A stretch of DNA of 64,000 nucleotides from Verrucomicrobiota bacterium (GCA_013286145.1 JABDGH010000002.1:46728-110727), one strand, 5' to 3'; shown: positions 43,828-52,721, numbered from the stretch's first letter. Numbers and translations are program-made. Notes: a model not told the origin generated them from the sequence alone.

Positions 43828-44181
43828 TTAGCGGCTGAAACCGCCGAGGGAGGTATAGTAGGTGGGATTTAGATCGGCCAGGGCGGCTTTGGCTTCCTCT
43901 GTGGGAGAGCCATAGACATCGAAGCGCACGGGGCGGCAGGCTTTGAGGAAACGTTCCGCGAACCGACCGAACGACTGCACGTGAGTCAGCATTGCGGCGG
44001 AATCACGATAGCGTTCGTAGATATGGCAGATGGTTTTTTCGCCATTCAGGTTCCATTCGTAATTGAGCGTGCCTGACTCGGATTTGGTTGAGGCAATCAG
44101 GTCGTTTGCGACAGCGCGAAAATCTTTGAGTTGTTCCGGGAGAATGGCGACTTCGAGAAGCCAATAGATTTGTTCGCTCAT
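43828..44181 (-). CDS. ABM-fold monooxygenase-like protein
   Basis: The 117-residue protein has the dimeric alpha/beta ABM fold pattern: IYWLLEVAILPEQLKDFRAVANDLIASTKSESGTLNYEW, KTICHIYERYRDSAAMLTHVQSF. It resembles YgiN-type quinol monooxygenases and the many small proteins named putative quinol monooxygenase. The true substrate is not predictable. It is followed by the transketolase gene on the same strand after 147 bases with a hairpin between. Confidence 0.8.
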   Translation of the reverse strand: MSEQIYWLLEVAILPEQLKDFRAVANDLIASTKSESGTLNYEWNLNGEKTICHIYERYRDSAAMLTHVQSFGRFAERFLKACRPVRFDVYGSPTEEAKAALADLNPTYYTSLGGFSR

Positions 44182-44263
44182 ATTAAGTTTATCTTTAAAT
44201 GAGAAGCAGGCACGTGGCGAGTTGAATTTCGGTCGAACTGAGGCTTGTTTACTGTTGGAGCCT

Positions 44264-44284
44264 CCGCCGACGGGCCGTCGGCGG
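44264..44284. repeat. GCCGCCGACGG hairpin repeat
   Basis: CCGCCGACG and CGTCGGCGG form a 9-bp stem with a 3-base loop, flanked by GGTAGCCG-type sequence. A related hairpin occurs at 48551-48571. It lies between the transketolase stop and the ABM-fold gene. Confidence 0.7.
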
Positions 44285-44328
44285 CTACCACCAAAATTCA
44301 GCGACGGTCATAGACCGCCGCTACATGA

Positions 44329-46353
44329 TTAAAAGAGGCTTTTTGCGACTTCGAGGACGTGTTCGACGGTGAGGCCGTATTCTTTTTGGAGGTGTTCGTA
44401 GGGAGCTGATGCGCCGAACTTTTCGACGCCAACAAACTTACCTGAGTCGCCGAAGTAGCGTTCCCAGCCGAGGCGGATACCGGCTTCGATGGCCACGCGC
44501 TTTTTTACAGCGGGAGGCAGGACGGAATCGCGGTAAGCCTGGGGCTGATCCTCGAAAAGTTCCCAACACGGGAGCGAGACGACACGGGCGGCTTTGCCTT
44601 CCGCGGCAAGTTTTTGGGCGGCATCGTAAGCGAGGGACGTTTCGGAACCGGTGCCGATGAGAATGATGTCGGGCGTGGTGCCAGGTTTCGATTCCCAGAG
44701 CGTGTAACCGCCCTTAAGTAGTCCGGAGGCTGGAGCCGTCTTGGTGCGATCAAAGACGGGAAGGTTCTGGCGGGTGAGGACGATGGCGCTGGTCTCGTGC
44801 TTGTGTTCGAGAGCCGCGATCCAAGCATAGCTGGTTTCGTTGGCATCGCCGGGACGCAGCACGAGAACGCGGGGAATGGCGCGCAGGGTTGCGAGGTGTT
44901 CCACCGGTTCGTGGGTGGGGCCGTCTTCGCCCACAAAAATGGAATCGTGTGTAAAGACGTAGATGGTTTGCAGGCCGCTGAGCGAGGCGAGTCGGATGGG
45001 CGGACGCATGTAGTCGGTGAAGACAAAGAAGGTCGAGCCGAAGGGGATCAAGCCACCGTAATAGGCGAGACCCGCCACGACTGCGCCCATGCCGTGTTCA
45101 CGAATACCGAAGTGGAGATTGCGACCGCCGTAATTGCCTTTCTCGAAGGAGCCGAATTCCTTGATCCATGTTTTGGTGGAGGGAGCAAGATCGGCGGAAC
45201 CGCCGATGAGATTGGGCACGGCGCCGAAGAGGGCCTTGAGGATGTCACCGCCGGCATTGCGCGTGGCGATGGGCTTTTCGGGGCCGAACTTGGGCAGGAG
45301 CGATTCGAGATTCGAGGGGAGTTTTTTCGAGAGGAAATCGTTCCAAAGCTGGGCTTTTTCGGGATTTTTCGCGGCGTAGGCGGCGAAGAGTTTGTTCCAG
45401 TCGGCTTCTTCTTTCGCCCATGTTTTGCGCTTTTCGGCAAAGAAATCTTTCACGCGTTGAGGCACGAGAAATTGAGCGTCTTCCGGCCAGCCGAGATTAC
45501 GCTTGGTGGCGGCGACTTCCTCGGAGCCAAAGGCGTCGGAGTGGGCTTTGGGTGTGCCTTGAAGTTTTGGAGAGCCTTTACCGATGATGGTTTTGCCGAT
45601 GATGATGGTGGGTTGGCCCTTGGTGGCGTGGGCTTCGCGGAGCGCTGAGTCGATTTGGGTCTGGTCGTTGCCGTTGATGGAGATGACGTGCCAGTGGTAG
45701 CCCTTGAAGCGGGAGGGGACATCGTCGCTGTAGGAGAGGCTGGTCATGCCTTCGATGGAGACGTTGTTGTCGTCGTAGAACCAGACGAGGTTGTCGAGGC
45801 CGAGATGGCCAGCGAGTGAGGCGGCTTCGTGCGAGACACCTTCCTGGAGGTCGCCATCGGAGACGATGGTATAGACCTTGTGGTCGGAGACGGGGAACTC
45901 GGGCGTGTTGAAGGTGGTGGAGAAGAATTTTTGGCCGATGGCGAGACCGACCGAATTGCCGGTGCCCTGACCGAGCGGGCCGGTGGTGACTTCGACGCCT
46001 TCGGTTTCGTGGCTTTCGGGATGGCCGGGGGTGAGGCTGCCCCATTGACGGAAATTCTTGATCTGGTCGAGGGTCATTTTCTCGAAACCAGTGAGGTGGA
46101 GCAGCGAGTAGATGAGCATTGAGCCGTGGCCGGCGGAGAGTACGAAACGGTCGCGGTTGGCCCAATGGGGATTGGCCGGGTTGAATTTGAGGTACTTGCT
46201 CCAGAGAACGAAGGCGAAGTCGGCACAACCCATGGGGAGGCCGCAATGGCCGCTTTTTGCTTTCTCGACCGCGTCAACGGTGAGGGTTTGGATCGTTTTT
46301 GGGACGAGTGATTCGATGGGTTCGGTGGCGAAATGGGCAGGTTCCTGGCTCAT
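44329..46353 (-). CDS. tkt: transketolase
   Basis: Tkt moves two-carbon units in the pentose phosphate pathway using thiamine diphosphate. The 674-residue protein has AKSGHCGLPMGCADFAFVLW, GPLGQGTGNSVGLAIG, VSDGDLQEGVSHEAASLAGHL with the ThDP-binding GDG, then HFGIREHGMGAVVAGLA and VFTHDSIFVGEDGPTHEP in the pyrimidine domain. The C-terminal domain ends the protein normally. The 5' side is followed by copy B of the AT-rich repeat. Confidence 0.97.
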   Translation of the reverse strand: MSQEPAHFATEPIESLVPKTIQTLTVDAVEKAKSGHCGLPMGCADFAFVLWSKYLKFNPANPHWANRDRFVLSAGHGSMLIYSLLHLTGFEKMTLDQIKNFRQWGSLTPGHPESHETEGVEVTTGPLGQGTGNSVGLAIGQKFFSTTFNTPEFPVSDHKVYTIVSDGDLQEGVSHEAASLAGHLGLDNLVWFYDDNNVSIEGMTSLSYSDDVPSRFKGYHWHVISINGNDQTQIDSALREAHATKGQPTIIIGKTIIGKGSPKLQGTPKAHSDAFGSEEVAATKRNLGWPEDAQFLVPQRVKDFFAEKRKTWAKEEADWNKLFAAYAAKNPEKAQLWNDFLSKKLPSNLESLLPKFGPEKPIATRNAGGDILKALFGAVPNLIGGSADLAPSTKTWIKEFGSFEKGNYGGRNLHFGIREHGMGAVVAGLAYYGGLIPFGSTFFVFTDYMRPPIRLASLSGLQTIYVFTHDSIFVGEDGPTHEPVEHLATLRAIPRVLVLRPGDANETSYAWIAALEHKHETSAIVLTRQNLPVFDRTKTAPASGLLKGGYTLWESKPGTTPDIILIGTGSETSLAYDAAQKLAAEGKAARVVSLPCWELFEDQPQAYRDSVLPPAVKKRVAIEAGIRLGWERYFGDSGKFVGVEKFGASAPYEHLQKEYGLTVEHVLEVAKSLF

Positions 46354-46410
46354 AAGTCCGGTAAAACTATCGCGATGTGCGGCGCATGTCTAGCCGAGTT
46401 GCAGGGGGAT

Positions 46411-46530
46411 TTTTGACGGAATTACGGAATTACCAAATTAAACTAAATTTACGGAATTTTTTTTGGGGGGGGGATTAATAGAATTTGAAGGCAGGCTGAG
46501 TTTTTGACGGAATTACGGAATTAACGGAAA
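46411..46530 (+). repeat. AT-rich polar repeat, copy B
   Basis: Starts TTTTGACGGAATTACGGAAT at 46411 and includes CCAAATTAAACTAAATTTACGG, a T/G run, GGATTAATAGAATTTGAAGG, then a second unit starting at 46501. Flanking genes are both on the minus strand, while the repeat keeps its + orientation. Confidence 0.9.
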
Positions 46531-46544
46531 CTATGACAGGGTTG

Positions 46545-47252
46545 CTACCACGGGATTTCGCCGTTTTCCTCGAGGTAATGGTTGGTGAGGGTGTGAGGGA
46601 CGTCGGTGACGAGTCGGACGATATTTTTAGCGCCTTTTTCAACCGTAAGCGGCGCGCTTTCGCCGCCCATTTCGGTGCGCACCCAACCGGGTGAGGCGGC
46701 ATTGACGCTGATGCCATGCGGGGCGAGGGCTCCGGCCAGTTTGCGGGTGGCGGCGTTGAGGGCGGCCTTGGAGATGCCGTAACTGGCCCAGCCATCGGTC
46801 ATGTTCTGGATGGAACCGAGTTGGCTGCTGAGATTGATGACGCGGGCGGGTCGTCCCGCCTTGAGAAGGGGAAGGAGCGCCTGGGTGAGCAGGATGGGAC
46901 CCAGGGTGTTGGTGATAAAAGTGTCACGAAGTTCCGCAGCCGTTACGTCGAGGATGGTGCCGCCCCATGTTTCGAGTATGGCGGCGTTGTTGATGAGGAC
47001 GTTGAGGGCTTTGAAGCGTTTCTTAAGATCGTTGGCCGCAGCTTGAATGCTGGATTCATCCGCCAGGTCGAGCTGGAGAAATTCGACTTTGAGTCCTTCC
47101 CTGGCGAGATCGGCCACGGCTTTTTGACCACGTTCGGACGAGCGAGCGCTCAGGATGACACGATGATCGAGTCGGGCGAGTTGGCGACAGATTTCGAGGC
47201 CGATTCCTTTGTTGGCCCCGGTGACGAGGATGGTTTGGGATGAGGTGCTCAT
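46545..47252 (-). CDS. short-chain dehydrogenase/reductase (SDR)
   Basis: The 235-residue classical SDR has ILVTGANKGIGLEICRQL (TGxxxGIG, NAD(P) binding), a central NNAA (LNVLINNAAILETWGG), the catalytic Ser in NLSSQLG and the active-site YGISK. The C-terminal ASPGWVRTEMGG is typical. Similarity is to carbonyl reductase-type SDRs by general look. Substrate is unknown. It is flanked by copies B and C of the AT-rich repeat. Confidence 0.94.
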   Translation of the reverse strand: MSTSSQTILVTGANKGIGLEICRQLARLDHRVILSARSSERGQKAVADLAREGLKVEFLQLDLADESSIQAAANDLKKRFKALNVLINNAAILETWGGTILDVTAAELRDTFITNTLGPILLTQALLPLLKAGRPARVINLSSQLGSIQNMTDGWASYGISKAALNAATRKLAGALAPHGISVNAASPGWVRTEMGGESAPLTVEKGAKNIVRLVTDVPHTLTNHYLEENGEIPW

Positions 47253-47260
47253 GGGTTTAG

Positions 47261-47367
47261 GAATTTTTTGGAGAGGATTAACAGGATTTGAAGGCGGGCA
47301 GAATTTTTGACGGAATTAATGGAAGGCAAAGGCAATTTTGACAGGATTAACATGATTAACGGGATTG
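47261..47367 (+). repeat. AT-rich polar repeat, copy C
   Basis: Begins GAATTTTTTGGAGAGGATTAACAGG, passes GGCAGAATTTTTGACGGAATT, then a drifted unit (GACAGGATTAACATGATTAACG). It contains both modules (GACGGAATT and GGATTAA) and is more degenerate than copies A and B. Confidence 0.8.
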
Positions 47368-47444
47368 GGAACAGAAAGAAGGCCAGCGTGGTTAGGACTT
47401 TTAAGCTTAATTACTCCTGTCTCTTTTTTTCACACTTTCCGGGG

Positions 47445-47471
47445 CTGATCCTTCGACAAGCTCAGGATGAC
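47445..47471. repeat. solo end of the GTCATCC inverted-repeat family
   Basis: CTGATCCTTCGACAAGCTCAGGATGAC is one arm of the variant found at 63416-63517. It lies upstream of the SMP-30 gene and gives that ORF a spurious N-terminal extension. Confidence 0.8.
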
Positions 47472-47532
47472 GGAGTTGATATCAGGCGATTCCATCCTTC
47501 TAACTTTTTCCTTCTTCCTTCATACTTTCTTC

Positions 47533-48432
47533 ATGTCGGATGAATCCGTTTCTGCGGCCACGCAGGTGATCGCACCGCCCGCCGCCCCCGAAGTATTGGT
47601 GGAGGATGCCGGGAAGTTGCCGCAAAATTTATGGTGGGACGACCGGGATGAATCGCTGTGGTGGACTGACGTGGAGGGTGGACGGTTATTCCGGTTAAAT
47701 TACAAAACGCGCATTCAGAGCGCGGTTTATGAAGGGCCATCCGTTGGCGCATTCGTTCCGCAGGAGGACGGAACATGGCTGCTTTTTCGCGAGAAGGATG
47801 TCGCGCTATTTGACTTTGACCGTCATGAGCAGGTTGTCCCTTTGATCGAAAATGTGCGGATGGACGGAGACCGTTTTAACGAAGCGATTGTCGATGCGAA
47901 TGGGCGCATCCTGGTGGGGACACTACGTGCCAGGCGTTCTAATGGCGCGGGCATTTATCGGCTGGAAACATCGGGCACACTGGTCAAGGTTTTGGGTGGG
48001 ACAGGGGAGTCGAGTGGCATGGGCTGGAATGACAAGGGCGATGCGCTTTACTGGACGTGCGGGACGACGAGGACGATTTTTCGGTGTCGTTACGACGTGA
48101 AACGGGGAGCCATTACAAACCGGCAGGTGTTTCACGAATGCATCCCGGAGGAGGGAACACCGGGCGGGCTGGCGTTGGACATGGAGGGAACGCTTTGGTC
48201 GGCGCGGCGGGATGCGGGCGGAATTTTGAAAATCGCCGCGAGTCGCGCGCTGGTCGGGCAGGTGACTTTTCCGGCGAGGCATATTACCTCGCTCGTTTTT
48301 GGCGGGGCGGATCACCGCACGCTATTTGCCAGCGCCATCACTGAGGAGGGGCTGTCGAAAATTTTTATGCTTCAGTCACCTGTTCCGGGAATGCCGCAGC
48401 GGAGGGCGAAGGTCGAGCGAATGAAGTTGTAA
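47533..48432 (+). CDS. SMP-30/gluconolactonase family protein
   Basis: From ATG 47533 (MSDESVSAATQ) the protein is 299 residues. It is a six-bladed beta-propeller: LPQNLWWDDRDESLWWTDVEGG, RMDGDRFNEAIVDANGRILVGTL, SSGMGWNDKGDALYWTCGTTRTIFRC and TPGGLALDMEGTLWSARRDAG match the order of metal-binding segments. These enzymes hydrolyse sugar lactones or related esters. The usual P-N-D-x motif at the metal site is partly changed (RFNEAIV), so activity should be tested. The longer start at 47467 lies in a repeat. Confidence 0.9.
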   Translation: MSDESVSAATQVIAPPAAPEVLVEDAGKLPQNLWWDDRDESLWWTDVEGGRLFRLNYKTRIQSAVYEGPSVGAFVPQEDGTWLLFREKDVALFDFDRHEQVVPLIENVRMDGDRFNEAIVDANGRILVGTLRARRSNGAGIYRLETSGTLVKVLGGTGESSGMGWNDKGDALYWTCGTTRTIFRCRYDVKRGAITNRQVFHECIPEEGTPGGLALDMEGTLWSARRDAGGILKIAASRALVGQVTFPARHITSLVFGGADHRTLFASAITEEGLSKIFMLQSPVPGMPQRRAKVERMKL

Positions 48433-48440
48433 TAAGTTTG

Positions 48441-48472
48441 TTTTTTGACGGAATTAACGGAATTTGTTTTGG
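48441..48472 (+). repeat. AT-rich polar repeat, copy D (short)
   Basis: TTTTTTGACGGAATTAACGG followed by AATTTGTTTTGG, the minimal form of the family, just after the SMP-30 stop and in the usual + orientation. Confidence 0.75.
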
Positions 48473-48550
48473 TCTAATTCCTCGAAGCTTGCGGCGTGCA
48501 GTTGGTAGCCGGTGTGTGCCGCGTCGCGAAATGGAACTCGGCACACCCGA

Positions 48551-48571
48551 CCGCCGCTGGGCCAGCGGCGG
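48551..48571. repeat. CCGCCGCTGG hairpin repeat
   Basis: CCGCCGCTGGGCCAGCGGCGG is a near-perfect palindrome followed by CTACC. It is a relative of the hairpin at 44264, in the opposite arrangement to its neighbours, and sits in the 250-base gap before the cellulase-like gene. The rest of that gap shows nothing else. Confidence 0.65.
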
Positions 48572-48682
48572 CTACCTTGAATACCCCGCTGCTTGCGGTG
48601 GAATTTTTTAGATGAGAATTGGAATTGTGAGCATTTGCTTCCTGTTTGGGGGTCGCCTGGCTTAAATGATACTTTGTAGATC

Positions 48683-49906
48683 ATGATTCGTTATTTCGAT
48701 AAGAATGTCCCACTGACCATCTCCATGTGGGATTTTTCCTGGCTGACTTGCTCCCACCCTGGTGGTTCTTTCGCCGATCTTTCGCGTTGCGTCGCGGAGG
48801 CTGCGACTTGCGGGTATAACACCCTGCGGGTGGACGTGTTCCCTCACTTTTATCTGCAAAAAGAACACGCCTTTGCCCCCCAGGGTTTGGATCGCCGCAT
48901 TCGTTCCTGGGGTGATGTGCTTGTTCCCGGCGGTTATACGGTGGATGTCCGGGCCAAGGTGATGGAACTGGCCAATCTCTGCCGCCAGCACGGCATTTGG
49001 CTCGGTCTCGATACATGGACGTCCCTAAAAATCCTGGCCAACATTTCCATAATCGAACTCGACGAAGAAGAACATTGGTGCCGGGAGTGGGCCGCCACCT
49101 GGGTCAAAGCCCTGAAGATGATGCGCGAAGACGGAGTCCTGGAACGCGCCATATGGGTTGCTCCCTGCAATGAAGTCCCGCTGTTTCTCGGCGGCAAGCT
49201 GCGCAGCGTGCTGCTTGCCGATACGAAAAAACGTCGTGAAGGAGAGGTTGATTTTTGCGAGAACCTGCCCGAGCTCGACCATGTTTTTCAACGCGTCAAT
49301 CACTGGCTGGGCGAAGCCATTTACGAAGAGATTCATCGCGATGGAATCCCTCTCTCCTACTCGTCTCTCGGAGCGGAAAACTATGGCGCGCGCCTCACCG
49401 ATATTTACGACCTCGTTGATATTCACTTCATGCCTGACGTGATTCTGACGGACGAGGACAGAATCGCCATGGAAAAAGCGGCTCCCGGCGCCTCCAAGTT
49501 TTCCCTGCACGCGGAACTGGATACCTACAACCTTGCGCTCTATGGAGCGGCTTGGAACCAAGCCTGCCGCCGCAATTACGCCGACATGCTGCGCCTCGCC
49601 CACGCTTATGCCCAAGGCGTGTTCGCACATACCACGCTTTCTTCCGGCAAGCGGTTGCCCGTCGTTGTTACCGAGGCTTACGGGCCCTGCGGTTATCCCG
49701 ATCATCCCGAAGTTTCATGGGGATGGTATAAAAACTGGAATGCAGATGCCGCCCGCATTTTTTCCGGTTATGACTTTGCTGGACTAACTCTTTCCAATTA
49801 TGCCGAACCTCTTTTCAACCTTTGGCATGACACCGACTGGCAGCGGCTCACTAATCTTTACATTCTCCATGCAGTCCAGCCGGAATTTTTTGGACAGGAT
49901 GAATAA
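48683..49906 (+). CDS. cellulase-like TIM-barrel glycoside hydrolase
   Basis: The 407-residue protein looks like a clan GH-A hydrolase. The N-terminal strand is VPLTISMWDFSWLTCSHPGG, VDVFPHFY follows, and the acid/base candidate is the Glu of WVAPCNEVPLF near residue 164, and the nucleophile candidate is the Glu of VVVTEAYGPCG near 330. DLVDIHFMPDV and WGWYKNWNADAARIFSGYDFAG fit substrate-binding strands. There is no signal peptide, so it is probably cytoplasmic and would act on imported oligosaccharides. I cannot assign it to a GH family. Confidence 0.75.
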   Translation: MIRYFDKNVPLTISMWDFSWLTCSHPGGSFADLSRCVAEAATCGYNTLRVDVFPHFYLQKEHAFAPQGLDRRIRSWGDVLVPGGYTVDVRAKVMELANLCRQHGIWLGLDTWTSLKILANISIIELDEEEHWCREWAATWVKALKMMREDGVLERAIWVAPCNEVPLFLGGKLRSVLLADTKKRREGEVDFCENLPELDHVFQRVNHWLGEAIYEEIHRDGIPLSYSSLGAENYGARLTDIYDLVDIHFMPDVILTDEDRIAMEKAAPGASKFSLHAELDTYNLALYGAAWNQACRRNYADMLRLAHAYAQGVFAHTTLSSGKRLPVVVTEAYGPCGYPDHPEVSWGWYKNWNADAARIFSGYDFAGLTLSNYAEPLFNLWHDTDWQRLTNLYILHAVQPEFFGQDE

Positions 49907-49936
49907 GATTAAGATGATTGGGAGAGATTGATCTGC

Positions 49937-51139
49937 TTATGCCCCAGCTAAAACGGTTTTGGTGGGAATGACCTGGGCGGCTTCATCAAGGGGGCTGTTG
50001 AGGAGCGTGCTGACGATGGTTTCCGCCGCTTGGGGACGGCTGTAGGCGAGCGCCTTTTCGCGCATGGCCTGGAGCTGGGCGGGTTGATCGAGAAGGCCGT
50101 CGATTTTGTAGGCGAGGGTGCTGAATTCGTTGCACTTGAGTGCGATGCCTTTTTCGAGGAGGTGATCACTGTTGCGTTCTTCCTGGCCGGGGATGGGTGC
50201 GACGATGATCATGGGGAGGCCGCTGGCGAGCGATTCCGCAGTGGTGAGTCCACCCGGTTTGCCGATGAAGAGATCGGACATTTGCATCCAGCGATGCATT
50301 TCGTTGGTGTAGCCGATGATCTTGAAACTGAGGCCGGGGACGGAGGCTTCAATGGCACGGGCTTGTTTTTCGAGCTGGGCCTGCAATTCGGGTTTCTTGC
50401 CGCAGATCACAATGGCCTGGGCCGGATGTCGCAGACGTGAGAGGCCTTCGAGGACACCTGCCGCCGGGCTGACTCCCAGCGCACCGCCAGAGATGAGAAA
50501 AAGAGGGCGCTTCGAATCGAACCCGGCCTCGGCTCGCAGAGTGTCACGGTCTTCACGCTGTCCAAAGGCTGGGTCGATGGGAATGCCGCTGACGGTGATA
50601 TTGTCGCCAGGCAGGCCGAGAACCTGGAGGTGAACTTTGCTTTCTTCCAATGCGACAAAGTAGCGGTGGAAGGTGCGGCAGAGCCACATGGCGTGCACAT
50701 CAAGATCAGTGACGACGATGGAAAGCCTGGCGTTGAGTTTCCCCTTGCTGATGAGATAGGAGATGATTTCAGAGGGAAGAAAATGGGTGCAGACGGTGAT
50801 GTCCGGCTTGAACTTGGCGATGAAGCGTTCGAGCGGGCCGGTGTTGAGGCGGTCGAGCATGAGGCGCATGCGGTCGGTTTTCCACGGTTCGTCGGTGCTG
50901 TTATAGACGATGCCCAGGACAGTGGGGGCTTTTTGAACGAGATGGATGTAGAGCTTGGAATAGAAATCGCGAAAGAGTTTGTTGGTGAAACGGAGGGCGT
51001 CGATATTGCGAACTTCGCCAACGCCCGGTTGCTGGCGAAAAACTTTTTCGAGGGCTTCGGCGGCCCGGACGTGGCCCGTGCCCGCGCTGGCGGAAAGAAT
51101 GAGGACTTTGCGGCCTTCCGGATGAGGCGAACGGTGCAT
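49937..51139 (-). CDS. MGDG synthase/UgtP-like glycosyltransferase
   Basis: The 400-residue GT-B protein has an MGDG-synthase N-terminal domain (VLILSASAGTGHVRAAEALEKVF, and STDEPWKTDRMRLMLDRLN) and a GT28 C-terminal domain (GGALGVSPAAGVLEGLSRL, GYTNEMHRWMQMSDLFIGKPGGLTTAESLASGLPMIIV). Such enzymes add glucose or galactose from UDP-sugars to diacylglycerol. It may form glycolipid, or act on another lipid acceptor. It is the only gene of this kind here and has no companion. Confidence 0.88.
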   Translation of the reverse strand: MHRSPHPEGRKVLILSASAGTGHVRAAEALEKVFRQQPGVGEVRNIDALRFTNKLFRDFYSKLYIHLVQKAPTVLGIVYNSTDEPWKTDRMRLMLDRLNTGPLERFIAKFKPDITVCTHFLPSEIISYLISKGKLNARLSIVVTDLDVHAMWLCRTFHRYFVALEESKVHLQVLGLPGDNITVSGIPIDPAFGQREDRDTLRAEAGFDSKRPLFLISGGALGVSPAAGVLEGLSRLRHPAQAIVICGKKPELQAQLEKQARAIEASVPGLSFKIIGYTNEMHRWMQMSDLFIGKPGGLTTAESLASGLPMIIVAPIPGQEERNSDHLLEKGIALKCNEFSTLAYKIDGLLDQPAQLQAMREKALAYSRPQAAETIVSTLLNSPLDEAAQVIPTKTVLAGA

Positions 51140-51208
51140 TTTTAATGGATTACATGACCCGGGCGAGTTATTGAAGCCCGGAAAATGGTAATTTCGTGAC
51201 GTCCGTGG

Positions 51209-51877
51209 TTACTTCTTGATCCCGCCGATGAAGAGGCAGTGGACGCCGCCAAACTGGAGGCTGTCCTGGACGCTGAGCCAGCGTTCCTTGATGGATTGGC
51301 CGGCGACGTAAGTGCCGTTGGTGGAACCGAGATCCTTGAGAAAGACGCCGCTGCGGGAGTATTCGATGCTGGCATGGCGCTGGGAGATCGTCGCGTCGTT
51401 GATGACGATGTCATTGATGGTGGAGCGTCCGATGAAGGCAATGCCGGGGCGGATGGGGAAAGTTTTAATTTCGGTGCCCAGGGTGATGCGCAAGTAAGGA
51501 TTCGTGGGCATGAGACGAATCGGCTCGGTGGCGCGATTATGATCGTCGGAGGCTTGTTCATCCCTGACGCGCGCGGCTTCGCAGAGAACTTGCATGTAGG
51601 AGATATTGATCGTGTTCCGCTGGGCTTTTTCACCCACGATGAATTCCGTTTGGGGATCGCGCAGATTGATGAGAGCGATGGCTGCCTCGAGGCCGGAGCG
51701 GAGGCCAAATTGTGCGTCAACGATTTCGCCATTGACCAGATTGATACGTGCTGGTGGCGCGACGTTGGTGATGTAAATCTCACCAGTCTTGCGTCCAAGA
51801 CCAAAAGTCTGGATCTGCTCAGCGATGCTAAGAAGGTTTCCAAGCTTGACCGTGTCCCTGCGCAGATCGGGAAGCAT
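51209..51877 (-). CDS. FHA domain protein with N-terminal DUF4388-like region
   Basis: From ATG 51877 the 222-residue protein has an N-terminal part (GNLLSIAEQIQTFGLGRKTGEIYITN, ARINLVNGEIVDAQFGLRSGLEAAIALINL) matching the DUF4388/PATAN type found in signalling proteins. The C-terminal FHA domain is clear: IRPGIAFIGRSTINDIVINDATISQRHASIEYSRSGVFLKDLGSTNGTYVAGQ, with the phosphopeptide-binding GRS..ND and SxRH. It should bind phosphothreonine partners. No Ser/Thr kinase gene is nearby. Confidence 0.9.
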   Translation of the reverse strand: MLPDLRRDTVKLGNLLSIAEQIQTFGLGRKTGEIYITNVAPPARINLVNGEIVDAQFGLRSGLEAAIALINLRDPQTEFIVGEKAQRNTINISYMQVLCEAARVRDEQASDDHNRATEPIRLMPTNPYLRITLGTEIKTFPIRPGIAFIGRSTINDIVINDATISQRHASIEYSRSGVFLKDLGSTNGTYVAGQSIKERWLSVQDSLQFGGVHCLFIGGIKK

Positions 51878-52043
51878 GTGACAATATAGTCTCACAACTT
51901 GCAAAGCGTCGAGTTTTTCTCAACGTTCAGGATACAAACTTCCTGGAAAGACGATAGTTGAGATAACAATACAGCGGAGTTAGCTAATTTTTGGGCACAA
52001 CGGTTCTTGCGGGTTGGGCCGGGCTATTCCATAAAGGCTGTTC

Positions 52044-52721
52044 ATGCCTGCAAAGCTTTATGTGGTGGCGACACCGATTGGAAATCTGGAGGATATGCCG
52101 CCCCGGACGGTGCGGATTTTGCGCGAAGTCGATTTGATCGCGGCGGAGGATACGCGACACACGGGGCATCTGCTGACGCATTTTGAAATTCGCAAGCCGA
52201 TGGTGAGTTATCACCATTTTAGCGAGGCAAAACGGACGGCGGAGTTTTTGCGGGAGTTCGAGATGGGAAAGTCGATCGCGCTGGTTTCCGATGCGGGTTT
52301 GCCGGGCGTGAGCGATCCGGGCGAGCGGTTGATTCGCGCGGCGGTCGAGGCTGGGGTGCTGGTCGAGGTTGTGCCGGGGCCTTCCGCGCCTTTGCTGGCG
52401 CTGGCGGGTTCGGGTTTTCCGATGGTGCCGTTTTATTTCGGGGGCTTTTTGCCGGTGAAGGGTGGTCAGCGGCGCAAGGAATTACTGGCTGCCGGCGCGC
52501 GCGAATGCACGAGCATCTATTTTGAATCGCCCTATCGGATTGTCCGGATGCTGGAGGATGCGGTGACGGAGATTCCGCAGGCGCGGCTTTGCCTGGCGCG
52601 GGAATTGACGAAGAAGTTTGAGGAGTATCGGCGCGGGACGGCGTCGGAGTTACTTGCGCACTTTAAAAGTAATGCGCCGCGTGGGGAGTTTTGCGTGGTG
52701 ATCGCGGCGGGAGAAGTTTGA
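52044..52721 (+). CDS. rsmI: 16S rRNA (cytidine(1402)-2'-O)-methyltransferase
   Basis: RsmI methylates C1402 in the decoding centre of 16S rRNA. The 225-residue protein has KLYVVATPIGNLEDMPPRTVRILREVDLIAAEDTRHTGHLL at the N-terminus, then SYHHFSEAKR, LVSDAGLPGVSDPGERLIRAAVEAG and the ALAGSGFP segment. It is shorter than the E. coli protein (about 286), as expected when the C-terminal RsmI_HTH region is absent. The last codons (GGA GAA GTT TGA) match the module junction of the AT-rich repeat that follows. Confidence 0.95.
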   Translation: MPAKLYVVATPIGNLEDMPPRTVRILREVDLIAAEDTRHTGHLLTHFEIRKPMVSYHHFSEAKRTAEFLREFEMGKSIALVSDAGLPGVSDPGERLIRAAVEAGVLVEVVPGPSAPLLALAGSGFPMVPFYFGGFLPVKGGQRRKELLAAGARECTSIYFESPYRIVRMLEDAVTEIPQARLCLARELTKKFEEYRRGTASELLAHFKSNAPRGEFCVVIAAGEV

